Source: Polyangium sp. y55x31
GTDB lineage: Bacteria > Myxococcota_A > Polyangia > Polyangiales > Polyangiaceae
Assembly: GCF_029946505.1 (NCBI RefSeq)
Contig: NZ_JARZHG010000008.1
Coordinates: forward strand, 288,958-352,957
Length of the DNA stretch: 64,000 bases
Direction: 5' to 3'
Part shown: positions 1-8,937 of the stretch, in pieces
Numbering within the stretch: the stretch's first letter is position 1
How the letters are laid out: each line of letters starts with the position of its first letter
Made by a program: the position numbers and the translations under genes
The notes under the pieces: generated by a model
Told to the model about the DNA's origin: nothing
What the model saw: only the letters and a program-made list of their open reading frames with translations
Database searches by the model: none

Positions 1-1
1 G

Positions 2-2995
2 GAAGAGGAAGAAGAAGAGGAGGAGGAGGAGGAAGAGGAGCAGGAGCTCGAGGAGGGCGACATCTACCGTGTCATGAACAATGGCACCCTCCTGAACCTC
101 AACTGGTATCGCGGCCTGCAGGTGATCGACGTCAGTGACGTGACCGATCCCAAGATCGTCGGCCAGCTCCAGGTGGGGGGCTCGCCGGTCGAGATGTACG
201 TCGACGGGACGCGCGCGATCCTCCTGATGAACGACTGGTACGGCTACAAGGGCAAACCGAACAGCCTCGAGGTCGACAGCAAGTCGGGCAGCACCGTCAT
301 GCTCGTCGACATCTCGAACCCGTCGCAGCCCGTTTTGCTCTCGCAGTACGCCGTGCCGGGTTACATCCAGACGAGCCGCTTCGCGAACGGCGCGACGCAG
401 GACGCGCTCTTCGTCGCGTCGAGCTACTACGACTGGTACATCAACGATCAAGGCTACTGGGAGTGGATCCTCGGCAGCACCGTGAAGAGCTTCGACGTCG
501 GCCAGACGGCCATGACGGAGAAGAGCGAGCTGCCCCTCGGCGGCTACGTCTCGGCCATCCATGCGGAGAACGAGGTGCTCCTCGTGGCGCGCGAGAAGGA
601 CTGGTGGTCATCGCAGCAGAGCGATATCGCGGTCATCGACATCTCCGACAACGGCGGCACGATGGTCAAGCGCGACGAGGTGACCGTGAACGGTTACATC
701 CGGTCGCAGTTCCACATGGACTACCGGAACGACCAGCTCCGGATCTTCTCGGGCCCGCAATGGGGCTGGGGCCAGCATAGCTACCTCCAGACGTTCGACG
801 CGACGAACCTCGACAACGTCACGCCGATCGACTCCGTGCCGTTCGGCTCGGACATGAACCTCTTCGCCGCGGTCTTCCTCGACGATCGGGCGTTCGCGGT
901 GACGTACCGGAATTACGATCCGTTCCACGCCTTCTCGATCGACGCGAACGGCCACGCCGAGGAGAAGAGCGAGTTCATCGTCTCCGGCTGGAACGACTTC
1001 TTCCGGCCCGCGTTCGACAACACGCGCCTCATCGGCATCGGCGTCGATGATCAGAACGGCCGCAAGCTCGCCGTCAGCCTCTACGACATCACGAACCTCG
1101 AAAACCCGAACCCGCTCTTGGCGCGCCAGGAGGTGCAGGGCGACGATAACGGCTGGAACTGGTCCGAGGCGAGCTGGGACCACCGCGCGTTCAGCGTGCT
1201 CCACAACGCGGTGAACGTGGCAGCGCCGACGGGCGAGATCGAGACGGGCCTCGTGCTCCTGCCCTTCGCCGGCTACAAGTACACGGATAACTGGTCATCC
1301 TGGTCATACCAATCCGCCGTCCAGATCTTCACGTTCTCGGAGACGACGATCACGCGCCGCGGCATCATGGACCATCCCGACTCGGTCCGTCGCACGTTCA
1401 AGCTCGGCGCGACGAACGGGGCGAACCTGTCCGAGACGCAGCTCCGCACCTGGGATCAATCGAACCTCGACGCGCCCGAGAAGGTCGGCGAGCTCGGGCT
1501 GGCGCCGGATTACACGAAGGTCTGGGTCTACGACAATTACCGCGCGCGCCTGCGCGGCCCGGACAACGAAGATTACTGGTACTGGTACGAGACGGACGCG
1601 AAGGCGAAGATCGACATCATCCGGAACTCGGAGCCCGTCGACACCGGCACGCCCGTGGCGACGATCGAGGTCCCGGCGAACGCGCAGTACTACCAGGTGG
1701 ACGATCTGCTCGTCACGGTCCAGGGCAAGTGGGTCACCTGGCCGAACTACGAGACGACCATCTCGGTCTGGGACCTCTCGAACCCGAAGAAGCCGGTCCA
1801 GGCGGGTCAGCTCGTCACGACGGAGCTGCCGTACCAATACTACTATTACGGGGACGGGAATGGCGTCGTCGGGAAGAAGACGCTTGGGTTCGTCTCGACG
1901 AACAATGTCCAGGGCGACTCGGTCGCGATGGAATATTGCTATGCGTACACGTACTACTGGTCGTCGTCCTGCAGGGGCCAGGAGGGCTGCACGTACTTCA
2001 CTGGCTCGCGCGACTGCCGGACGATCAACGGCCAGACCGAGTACTGCAACGGCGGCTTCGCGCAGTGCACCGATCACGCGGACGCGGAGACGACCTGCGT
2101 CCCGGTCGACTGGTCGCAGGTCGAGGCACAGCAGCAGGGCTACTCGTATTGCTACGGGACCGAGTACGACGCGGCGCTCTTCCGTACGAAGGCGCAGCTC
2201 AAGCTCGTGAATTTCTCGAACCCTTATCACCCGACGCTCCTCGCGCCGATCGACCTGACGCCCGGGCAGGACGAGGAGTTCGTCGCGGCGAGCGGGCTCG
2301 ACGACGACATCTTCGTCACCGTCAAGAAGCCGGTCGCGGTGCCCGGCGACACGCGCGCCTACGCGCGGTACTTCCTGAAGCAGATCGACCTGAAGAAGCC
2401 CGCGCAGCCGAAGGTCGAGGCCGGGATCAACGTGCCCGGCACGATCATCTCGAAGGACGGCTCGACGATCTTCACGCGGGACCCCGTCTGGGGCCAGCAG
2501 GACTACATCGAGACCGCCGTCTCGAAGCTGAAGCTCCAGAGCAACAAGGCCGAGCTCGAGAACAAACACCATTTCGCGGACCGGTCCGTGAACGCGCTGT
2601 TCATCGACAAGGGCGGCAGGCCGGTCGTTTCGCACAACCTCGTGTGGGAGCCCTACAGCTACTACACGACCAACAATGACCGGTTCAGCGTCCTCAAGCC
2701 GAAGAGCGGCAACAACAATACGTTCCAGGTCATGTCGAACGTGAAGCGCCCGGCTGGCGCGAGCCTGATCAGCGCCGCCGAGCGCCGCGCGTTCTTCTCG
2801 CTGGGCGGTGGCGTGCTCATGGCAAACCTGGACGATCCGACGACGCCGACGTCCACGGCATTCTTCCCGGGTTGGAACTGGTACTACAGCGTCACCCCGA
2901 TCATCGACGACGACGAGGTGCTGATCGCGGCGGGTCGTTACGGCGTGCACGAGGCCGATCTCGACACGCACAACCTGCTGACGACCGGCAATTAA
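2..2995 (+). CDS. Secreted beta-propeller domain protein, 5' partial
   Basis: The reading frame is already open at the left edge, so the true start lies outside the window; about 997 residues are visible. It opens with a run of about 15 acidic residues (bases 2-60), then repeats of the type LQVIDVSD..DP and VMLVDISNPSQP. These resemble the C-terminal beta-propeller family (COG4880, distantly WD40-like) of secreted bacterial proteins. Aromatic residues, especially Trp and Tyr, are very frequent. All eight visible cysteines fall in one 72-codon stretch (1937-2152), which looks like a disulfide-rich insertion in a propeller loop. No membrane segment or sorting tail is seen at the C-terminus. A strong hairpin follows the stop. 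Export is inferred from the family, because the signal peptide would be upstream of the window. Ligand and role are unknown. Confidence 0.75.
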   Translation, partial: EEEEEEEEEEEEEQELEEGDIYRVMNNGTLLNLNWYRGLQVIDVSDVTDPKIVGQLQVGGSPVEMYVDGTRAILLMNDWYGYKGKPNSLEVDSKSGSTVMLVDISNPSQPVLLSQYAVPGYIQTSRFANGATQDALFVASSYYDWYINDQGYWEWILGSTVKSFDVGQTAMTEKSELPLGGYVSAIHAENEVLLVAREKDWWSSQQSDIAVIDISDNGGTMVKRDEVTVNGYIRSQFHMDYRNDQLRIFSGPQWGWGQHSYLQTFDATNLDNVTPIDSVPFGSDMNLFAAVFLDDRAFAVTYRNYDPFHAFSIDANGHAEEKSEFIVSGWNDFFRPAFDNTRLIGIGVDDQNGRKLAVSLYDITNLENPNPLLARQEVQGDDNGWNWSEASWDHRAFSVLHNAVNVAAPTGEIETGLVLLPFAGYKYTDNWSSWSYQSAVQIFTFSETTITRRGIMDHPDSVRRTFKLGATNGANLSETQLRTWDQSNLDAPEKVGELGLAPDYTKVWVYDNYRARLRGPDNEDYWYWYETDAKAKIDIIRNSEPVDTGTPVATIEVPANAQYYQVDDLLVTVQGKWVTWPNYETTISVWDLSNPKKPVQAGQLVTTELPYQYYYYGDGNGVVGKKTLGFVSTNNVQGDSVAMEYCYAYTYYWSSSCRGQEGCTYFTGSRDCRTINGQTEYCNGGFAQCTDHADAETTCVPVDWSQVEAQQQGYSYCYGTEYDAALFRTKAQLKLVNFSNPYHPTLLAPIDLTPGQDEEFVAASGLDDDIFVTVKKPVAVPGDTRAYARYFLKQIDLKKPAQPKVEAGINVPGTIISKDGSTIFTRDPVWGQQDYIETAVSKLKLQSNKAELENKHHFADRSVNALFIDKGGRPVVSHNLVWEPYSYYTTNNDRFSVLKPKSGNNNTFQVMSNVKRPAGASLISAAERRAFFSLGGGVLMANLDDPTTPTSTAFFPGWNWYYSVTPIIDDDEVLIAAGRYGVHEADLDTHNLLTTGN

Positions 2996-3014
2996 TCTGT
3001 CCCACCCAATACGA

Positions 3015-3044
3015 CGCTCGCGAGCCCGAAAGGGTTCGCGAGCG
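3015..3044 (+). terminator. Hairpin with GAAA tetraloop after the beta-propeller gene
   Basis: A 13-base-pair stem, with one G-T wobble, closes a GAAA tetraloop (3028-3031), 19 bases after the stop codon. No T-tract follows; a C-run follows instead. It is therefore either an imperfect intrinsic terminator or a 3'-end stabilising hairpin. Confidence 0.55.
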
Positions 3045-3084
3045 CGCCCCCCCGCCGGGCGACGCCCCCCGACGCACCCCGCCG

Positions 3085-3114
3085 TTGACACCCCCTGCCC
3101 CGTGGCGCCATGAT
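3085..3114 (+). promoter_or_regulatory. Candidate sigma-70 type promoter for the small membrane protein
   Basis: A perfect TTGACA (3085-3090) is followed 18 bases later by CATGAT (3109-3114), a 4/6 match to TATAAT. Transcription would begin near 3121, leaving a leader of about 34 bases before the ATG at 3155. It also argues against the in-frame ATG at 3110, which would sit inside the -10 box. Confidence 0.45.
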
Positions 3115-3154
3115 GCGCCGCGACGCACTCCCTCATCCACGCGTCGGAAATTGT

Positions 3155-3628
3155 ATGAGCAAACGCAAAGAGCTGTCCTACAAATGGGTCATCATCGGCG
3201 GCGGCGTCATCATCTCGCTCTACTTCGTGATGCGCCTCCTCCTGCTCGGCGGGGTCGAGACCTCGATCGTCGCGAGCTTTGGCCCCGAGAAGGGCGGCCT
3301 CGTGCTCGCCGGCATCGTGGCGTTCGTCTCGTACTTCATCGGCGGCATCCTCATCGGGATCTTCAGCCCCGGCGAGACGGTCAAGGAGCCGGCCCTCGCG
3401 ACGTTCATGGCGATCCTGCCGAACGCCATGCACACGATCATCTGGCACCTCCAGTACAGCTACCCCCTCGGCGGAGCCCTGGTAGGCCTCGCGACCACGT
3501 TCGTCGTTGGCATCCTGATGGCCGTCGCCGGCGCATGGATCGGTGAAAAGGTCCAGGGGCGGACCGTCGAAAAACTGCGCGAGGAAGGCGAGCTCCCGCC
3601 GCCGAAAGCCTCGAGCGACAGCAACTGA
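3155..3628 (+). CDS. Small multi-pass membrane protein of unknown function
   Basis: This 157-residue protein has a basic N-terminus (MSKRKEL) followed by about four hydrophobic segments, near residues 10-30, 45-70, 78-105 and 108-130. The C-terminal tail is charged and ends in a Pro/Ser stretch. I do not recognise the family. The topology resembles small DUF-type inner-membrane proteins rather than a transporter. The start at 3155 is preferred to the in-frame ATGs at 3110 and 3113 because a promoter-like -35/-10 pair overlaps them. It stands alone between the beta-propeller gene and a kinase gene, so context gives no functional clue. Confidence 0.7.
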   Translation: MSKRKELSYKWVIIGGGVIISLYFVMRLLLLGGVETSIVASFGPEKGGLVLAGIVAFVSYFIGGILIGIFSPGETVKEPALATFMAILPNAMHTIIWHLQYSYPLGGALVGLATTFVVGILMAVAGAWIGEKVQGRTVEKLREEGELPPPKASSDSN

Positions 3629-3715
3629 GCCGCGCCCCGCGGCCGCCCTACGCCTCGCCTCCCTCTTCCGCACATATCGTCACGACACGCGCGATCCACG
3701 AACGAATATCGTGGT

Positions 3716-5221
3716 ATGCTCGGTCTCATCGTGACCGTCATCGCCGAGGGACAGCTCATCGCCGGAAAGATCCGCCTCGAGCGCCCGCTCGCACGGGGCG
3801 GTATGGGCGCGGTCTGGATCGCCCACCACCTCAAGCTCGATCGGGCCGTGGCCGTGAAGTTCATGGAGCCGGGCCTCGCCGCCTCCGACACCGCGCGCGC
3901 GCGCTTCGAACGCGAAGCGCGCGCCGCCGCGCAAATCCAGAGCGCGCACGTCGTCGAGGTGCACGACTACGGTGTCGAGGGAGAAACGCCCTACATCGTG
4001 ATGGAGCTGCTCCGCGGCGAAGACCTCGCCGCGCGCCTTACCAAACGCGGCAAGCTCGGCCTCGCGGAGGCCCTGCGCATCACGCAGCCGATCTGCAAGG
4101 CGCTGCGCCGCGCGCACGAGCTCGGCCTCGTGCACCGCGATCTCAAGCCCGGCAACGTCTTCCTCGCGCGGCAAGACGACGACGAGATCGTGAAGCTGCT
4201 CGACTTCGGCATCGCGAAAGCCGTCTCGCCCGGCACGCCGCAGTCGGGCGACGTCACGCGATCGGGCAACCTCGTCGGCTCGCCGCTCTACATGAGCCCC
4301 GAGCAGATCCGGAAGTCGAAGGAGGTCGATCACCGCAGCGATCTCTGGTCGCTCGGCGTGATCCTCTACCAGATGCTCACGGGAAGGACGCCGTTCGTCG
4401 AGGACGAGGTCGGCGCGGTGCTCGTGGCGATCTGCACCGATCCGATCCCGAAGCCCTCGACCCTCGCGCCGGAGCTCGGGCCCGAGGTCGACCGCTTCTT
4501 CGACCGCGCTCTCGCGCGTGATCCGGCCGAGCGCTTCCAGAACTCGCGCGAGCTCTACGAAGCCCTCGAAGCGCTGGCCACGAAGCCCGCCGCCGAGGGG
4601 AAGAGCGCCGCCGTCACGAAGCACGACACGACGCCCGCGCACGAAACGACCGACGAGATCGTCAAGCGCCCGTCGCCGCGCAAGAACGAGAAGAACACCG
4701 CGGTCGCGCTCGCCGAGACGATGGCTGCTCCCGACGGTCACGGCACGCTCACGATGTCGCCCTCCGGTCGGACGCAGGACGACGAAGGATCCGCGCCGAA
4801 GCACGCGCAACGAAGGTTCGCCGCCGCGGGGCTCGGCGCGCTCGCGCTCGGCGTCCTCGGATGGATGTTCGTCGGCCCGCACGCGCCGGCCCAGGAGGCG
4901 CGCATCGACGGCCCGGGCAGCCCGACGTTGCCCCTGCCGCCGCCCGTGACGGAGCCCGAGGCGCCCGCGCCTCCGCAGCCCGCGCCCACGCCGGAGGCGG
5001 TCCCGAAGACGACGCCCGAGACGCTGGCCGAGGTCGAGACGCAGAAACGAGCGCCCACGGAGGCGCCCGTTCGTGGCGACAAACCGGTCGTCCCTGCCAA
5101 ACCCGCGACCCCGAAGACGGGCGCGGACGGCAAGCCCGAGCCCGCGCCGGCCTCGACGACGAACGAGGACGACGAGCTGCTCGGTCTGTCGAAGCCGGCC
5201 ACGACGCAACCCCCGCGATGA
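3716..5221 (+). CDS. Eukaryote-like Ser/Thr protein kinase with one membrane segment
   Basis: The 501-residue protein begins with a complete kinase domain (about residues 15-285). It has a Gly-rich loop ARGGMG (26-31), VAVK lysine 48, catalytic HRDLKPGN (140-147), DFG (163-165) and SPEQ in place of APE (194-197). All catalytic residues are present, so it should be active. A charged linker leads to one hydrophobic segment (about 369-386), then a Pro/Ala/Glu-rich tail outside the membrane. This is the Hanks-type layout common in myxobacteria. The start is uncertain: ATG 3716 has no clear Shine-Dalgarno, and GTG 3731 would give a start closer to the domain. A CCACGA/TCGTGG inverted repeat (3696-3714) lies just before the ATG. 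The stop overlaps the next start as ATGA, so it is translationally coupled to a TPR/PEGA protein, a plausible partner or substrate. Confidence 0.92.
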   Translation: MLGLIVTVIAEGQLIAGKIRLERPLARGGMGAVWIAHHLKLDRAVAVKFMEPGLAASDTARARFEREARAAAQIQSAHVVEVHDYGVEGETPYIVMELLRGEDLAARLTKRGKLGLAEALRITQPICKALRRAHELGLVHRDLKPGNVFLARQDDDEIVKLLDFGIAKAVSPGTPQSGDVTRSGNLVGSPLYMSPEQIRKSKEVDHRSDLWSLGVILYQMLTGRTPFVEDEVGAVLVAICTDPIPKPSTLAPELGPEVDRFFDRALARDPAERFQNSRELYEALEALATKPAAEGKSAAVTKHDTTPAHETTDEIVKRPSPRKNEKNTAVALAETMAAPDGHGTLTMSPSGRTQDDEGSAPKHAQRRFAAAGLGALALGVLGWMFVGPHAPAQEARIDGPGSPTLPLPPPVTEPEAPAPPQPAPTPEAVPKTTPETLAEVETQKRAPTEAPVRGDKPVVPAKPATPKTGADGKPEPAPASTTNEDDELLGLSKPATTQPPR

Positions 5222-6261
5222 ATCGAAGCCGCCGCGTCTCCCTCGCCGGAGCCGCGCTCTCGGCGGCGGTTTTCTTTCCCTTCGGGTCGCGGGCGGACGA
5301 GCCTCCGAAGACCGAGACCGAGACCGTGACCCCGCCGCCGCCCCCGGAGCCGTCCGAGGAAGAGGTGCGCGAGGAGAAACGCGCGCTCGCCCTCGAAAAA
5401 GGCCGACGCGCGATGCAGCTCTTCCGCGCGGGCCAGTACGCCGAGGCCTATCCGCTCTTCCGCGACGCCGACGAGGCATTCCACACGCCGCAGCTCGTGC
5501 TTTACATGGCGCGTTGCCAGGACAAACGCGGCAAGCTCCTCGAAGCGCGCGCGCTCTACGAGCGGACGCTCGCCGAGCCGCTGCCGGAGGTGCCGTCCGA
5601 ATCGCTGCTCCGCGCGCGGCAAGCGGCGACCGCGGAGCTTGGCCCGGTGCGCCTGCGCATTCCGACGCTCGCCGTCGACGTGCGCGGGCCGCCGCCCGCG
5701 GAGGTGACGCTGTTCGTGGACGGCGAGCTCTGGCCGATGGCCGAAGCGCGCGAGCTCGATCCGGGCAAACACGACGTCGAGGCGCTCGCGCGCAGCGGCG
5801 CGCGGACGGCACGCGAGGTGGAGCTGCCCGAGGGCCGGAGCGTGTCGATCGTGCTGCGCCTCGGCCTCTTCGCGAAGGGCGTGGAGCGGACGATCGAGCC
5901 CGCGCCGATCGAGCCTGCGAGGCCGACGTGGAGCATCGTGGCCGCGAGCGGGCTCTTCTCGATCGGCGCGCTCGCGCTGGTGACGGGCGTGGTGATGGGC
6001 GGGCTCACGCTCGATCGGCGTGACGTGCTCGAAACGGAATGCGTACAAGAGCGGTGCACGCCGGCGGGCTTCTTGGCGTACGAGCAGACGAAGACGTATG
6101 CGTCGGTGTCGAACCTGGGCTTCGGCATGGCGGCGATCGCCGCGACGGCGGGGGTCTCGGTGCTGCTCTTCACGCCGAGCACGAAGCCCGCGGCGGCGCG
6201 CGGGGCGCGCGTGGAGCTCGACGTCCGAGGCGGGTTCATGGCCGTGCGAGGCGTGTTTTGA
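5218..6261 (+). CDS. TPR and PEGA-like domain membrane protein
   Basis: The ATG at 5218 overlaps the kinase stop (ATGA). The 347-residue protein has a signal-like N-terminus, then a Pro/Glu-rich spacer. Next comes a TPR-like region (about 50-130) with the pattern GQYAEAYPLFRDADEAF. A PEGA-like beta region (about 150-220) contains VTLFVDGE and LDPGKHDVEA. Two hydrophobic segments follow, near 238-262 and 300-322. TPR-PEGA proteins beside Hanks-type kinases are common in myxobacteria and are thought to act in envelope protein interactions. The family suggests a scaffold role; the partners are not visible from sequence. Its stop codon overlaps the TTG start of the next gene, extending the coupled operon. 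Confidence 0.8.
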   Translation: MNRSRRVSLAGAALSAAVFFPFGSRADEPPKTETETVTPPPPPEPSEEEVREEKRALALEKGRRAMQLFRAGQYAEAYPLFRDADEAFHTPQLVLYMARCQDKRGKLLEARALYERTLAEPLPEVPSESLLRARQAATAELGPVRLRIPTLAVDVRGPPPAEVTLFVDGELWPMAEARELDPGKHDVEALARSGARTAREVELPEGRSVSIVLRLGLFAKGVERTIEPAPIEPARPTWSIVAASGLFSIGALALVTGVVMGGLTLDRRDVLETECVQERCTPAGFLAYEQTKTYASVSNLGFGMAAIAATAGVSVLLFTPSTKPAAARGARVELDVRGGFMAVRGVF

Positions 6262-7421
6262 GGCGGATCGCGCTCCTTTCGATGGGCATGGCCGCGGGGC
6301 TCCTCGGCTGCGAGACGTTCATCGCGCTCGGCGACGATTACACGCAGCAATGCACCACGCTCACGACGGTGTACCGGGACGCGGACAAGGACGGCGAGGG
6401 CAACCTGCACGACCCGCTCACCTGGTGCGGGGATCTGCCGCCGGAGTACGTGACGAACACGCTCGACTGCAACGACAAGAGCGCCGACGTGAACACGCGC
6501 GCGTCCGACGATCAGTGTGATGGGATCGATCAGGACTGCGACGGGAAGACGGACGAGGACTTTCCCGTCCTCGATTGCCCGATCCCGATCAACGAGACGG
6601 AGTCGTGCCCGGGCCGCACGGCCTGCGTGGGGAAGGACGTGCTTTGTTATGCGCTCTTTTACTATGACGCTGACAAGGATGGGATCGGCAGCACGCCGCG
6701 CATCGTCGACGAGCCCGGGACGTGCGCGCCGCCGTCCGCGCCCGAGGGCGGCGTGTGGGTGCAGGAAGGAAACGATTGCGACGACACGAATCCGGCGATC
6801 CATCCGGGGGCGGAAGAGATCTGCGACGACGGCGTGGATCAGAACTGCAACGGCACCGTCGGGAAGGTGTATCTGCGACAAACGTTCTCGCAGAGCGTGC
6901 TGAACGCGGGCGCCGCGGAGGCGCGGTGGTTTTCCGGGACGAACAGCGGGTTCGTGCAGGCGGCGCCGGGCGGCGGGGAATGTAATGGCCCGGAGGACGA
7001 CGTCACGGGCACGGAGGACGGGAACGTCGTGGGGGTCGGGCTCGGGGCGTGTGTCCCGCCCGGGACCTCGGGCGAGCTCGAATCGCCGGTCGTGGACACG
7101 ATGGGCGCGCCGAAGTTGTGGCTCCATTTCCAAGAGTGGATCGATTTCTCGCCCGCAGGGAGCTTCGGCGCGCCCCCGACGGTGACGCTCTCGGTGCAAC
7201 AAGGGGCTCAGCGGACGACGCTGCTTTCGCTGGTGAAGCCCGGACCCACGGACACCCAGCCGGTGCCAGGGTGGACCGAGGTGAAGCGTGAGCTCGATAC
7301 GCTCGCGGGCCCGGCCACGTCGCTCGTCTGGTCCTACGAGAGCGGCGACACGGCGGGCTGGGGCGGATACGCGATCGACGACGTCCTGCTCGTCGACGAA
7401 GCCTGCTCCGTCGCGCCCTGA
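6258..7421 (+). CDS. MopE-type metal-binding-motif lipoprotein
   Basis: A start at TTG 6258, overlapping the previous stop as TTGA, gives a proper lipoprotein signal: RR, then a hydrophobic core ending LLGC. Starting at ATG 6282 would lose the arginines. The 387-residue protein has two copies of an Asp-rich motif (DADKDGEGN, DADKDGIGS), each followed by Cys/Asp repeats such as DCDGKTDED and DCDDTNP. This is the putative metal-binding motif family named after MopE. The C-terminal 190 residues form a jelly-roll-like domain ending in YAIDDVLLVDE, like the C-terminus of the Cys-rich lipoprotein at 32359. It probably sits at the outer membrane or surface and binds calcium or copper; the metal is inferred from the family only. 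Confidence 0.82.
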   Translation: MRRIALLSMGMAAGLLGCETFIALGDDYTQQCTTLTTVYRDADKDGEGNLHDPLTWCGDLPPEYVTNTLDCNDKSADVNTRASDDQCDGIDQDCDGKTDEDFPVLDCPIPINETESCPGRTACVGKDVLCYALFYYDADKDGIGSTPRIVDEPGTCAPPSAPEGGVWVQEGNDCDDTNPAIHPGAEEICDDGVDQNCNGTVGKVYLRQTFSQSVLNAGAAEARWFSGTNSGFVQAAPGGGECNGPEDDVTGTEDGNVVGVGLGACVPPGTSGELESPVVDTMGAPKLWLHFQEWIDFSPAGSFGAPPTVTLSVQQGAQRTTLLSLVKPGPTDTQPVPGWTEVKRELDTLAGPATSLVWSYESGDTAGWGGYAIDDVLLVDEACSVAP

Positions 7422-8909
7422 CTATTTGCAGGTCGTCCCTTCGGGCGGGACCTTCCGATCGACGAGGTAATCGGTGATCGCCTGATCGATGCAGGTGTTT
7501 CCCCGGAGGAACGAGACGTGCCCCGGGCCCTCGCGCGTGAGCAAGACCCCGGACGATAGCTGCGCGGCGAGCGAGACGGACCAAGGATAAGGCGTCGCGG
7601 GATCACCGGTCGAGCCCACGACGAGGATCGGCGGCGCGCCGTCCGCGGAGACCGGCGTATTCGAGCGCCACGACGGAAACGGCCAGCGCGCGGAGGGCAG
7701 CACCGTGGCGGGCAAATACATGCCGATGCGCGGCGCCTTCGCCTGGAGCTCGGTCGTGAGGTTTTGATAGACGACTGGATCCGACGGGAACGTGTTGTCG
7801 ATCGAGGTGACCCCGTAATAAACCTCGAACGACTCGCCATACGTGCCGTTGGCGCTCCGGGCGACGTACGCGTCCGCGAACTGGAGCAGGCCGGAGCCGT
7901 CCCCCGCGGCCGCGAGCGCGAGGGCCTGGGCGAGGAATTTCCATTGGTTCTTCTGGTAGAGCGGCTGGGATACGGCGTAGATGAGCTCGCCGGGCCCGAG
8001 CGTGCGCGTGCCGCCCGGCGGCGCAGGCAGCGGGGAAGCCTCGACCGCGGCCTTCACGGCGTCGTACGCGGCCCAGGGATCACCGCCCGAGTGGAATGGA
8101 CACGCGGGCTTCGCGGCGCATTCCGCGAGGAACGCTTCGAGCTCGGCCTCGAAGCCGAGGGCCTGCCCCTCGATGAACGCGTCGCCGGAGACGGTCGGAT
8201 CGAGCGCGCCGTCGAGCACGAGCGCGCGCACGCGATCGGGGTAGGCCTCGGCGTAGATCGTCCCGAGAAACGTTCCATAGGAAAAACCCAGGTACGTGAG
8301 CTTCTCGTCGCCGAGGGCTTCGCGAAGAAGGTCCATGTCGCGGGCGATGTTGTTCGTCCCGACGAACGGCAAGAGGTCGCCGCTCCGCTGCTTGCAAGCG
8401 GCCGCGAAGGCCTCCGCGCCGGCGAGCAGGGCCGCGCGCTCCGCGTCGTCGTCGGGCGTCGGATCGAGGCCGATGAGGGGCCCGAGGTCGTCGACGCAAT
8501 CGATCGTGGGCGTGCTCCCGGCCTGGCCGCGCGGATCGAAGCCGACGAGATCGAACCGATCCTTGAGGGGCTGTGGCAAAGCGATCTGCACGGCGCGGGC
8601 CCAGCCGACGCCGGACGCGCCGGGGCCGCCGGGATTGACGAGCAAGGAGCCGATGCGCGCGGACGGAACCGCGGCCGGGCGGCGCACGAGCGGAAGGGAA
8701 AACGTCCGTCCGTCCGGCGCGTCGTGATTGACGGGCACGGAGAAGGTGGCGCATTCGAAGCCGCCCCCGCAATCCTCCCAGGAAATGGCGGGAGCGGGCG
8801 GCGCTTGCGACGGATCGTGATCGGAGCCGCAGCCGAGAAAGAGGGGGGAAACGAGGAACGGGAAGGCCCCGAAGAGGCGCCGCGCGGTCGTGACCATGAG
8901 GAGGTGCAT
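7422..8909 (-). CDS. TAP-like alpha/beta hydrolase lipoprotein (peptidase family S33)
   Basis: This 495-residue protein resembles the tripeptidyl/prolyl aminopeptidases of Streptomyces (TAP family). It has an oxyanion loop NPGGPG (92-97), a nucleophile elbow GFSYGT (Ser210), a GDPATP aspartate region and a GPGHVS histidine near the C-terminus. The N-terminus has a hydrophobic segment ending FLGC (Cys27), so it is probably lipid-anchored. By family it removes short peptides from protein N-termini outside the cytoplasm. The alternative start Met5 changes little. It converges with the MopE-type gene with no gap: the two stop codons abut at 7421/7422, so no terminator fits between them. Confidence 0.88.
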   Translation of the reverse strand: MHLLMVTTARRLFGAFPFLVSPLFLGCGSDHDPSQAPPAPAISWEDCGGGFECATFSVPVNHDAPDGRTFSLPLVRRPAAVPSARIGSLLVNPGGPGASGVGWARAVQIALPQPLKDRFDLVGFDPRGQAGSTPTIDCVDDLGPLIGLDPTPDDDAERAALLAGAEAFAAACKQRSGDLLPFVGTNNIARDMDLLREALGDEKLTYLGFSYGTFLGTIYAEAYPDRVRALVLDGALDPTVSGDAFIEGQALGFEAELEAFLAECAAKPACPFHSGGDPWAAYDAVKAAVEASPLPAPPGGTRTLGPGELIYAVSQPLYQKNQWKFLAQALALAAAGDGSGLLQFADAYVARSANGTYGESFEVYYGVTSIDNTFPSDPVVYQNLTTELQAKAPRIGMYLPATVLPSARWPFPSWRSNTPVSADGAPPILVVGSTGDPATPYPWSVSLAAQLSSGVLLTREGPGHVSFLRGNTCIDQAITDYLVDRKVPPEGTTCK

Positions 8910-8937
8910 GGTACCGCGATTCGAATGCGGGAAGGCT

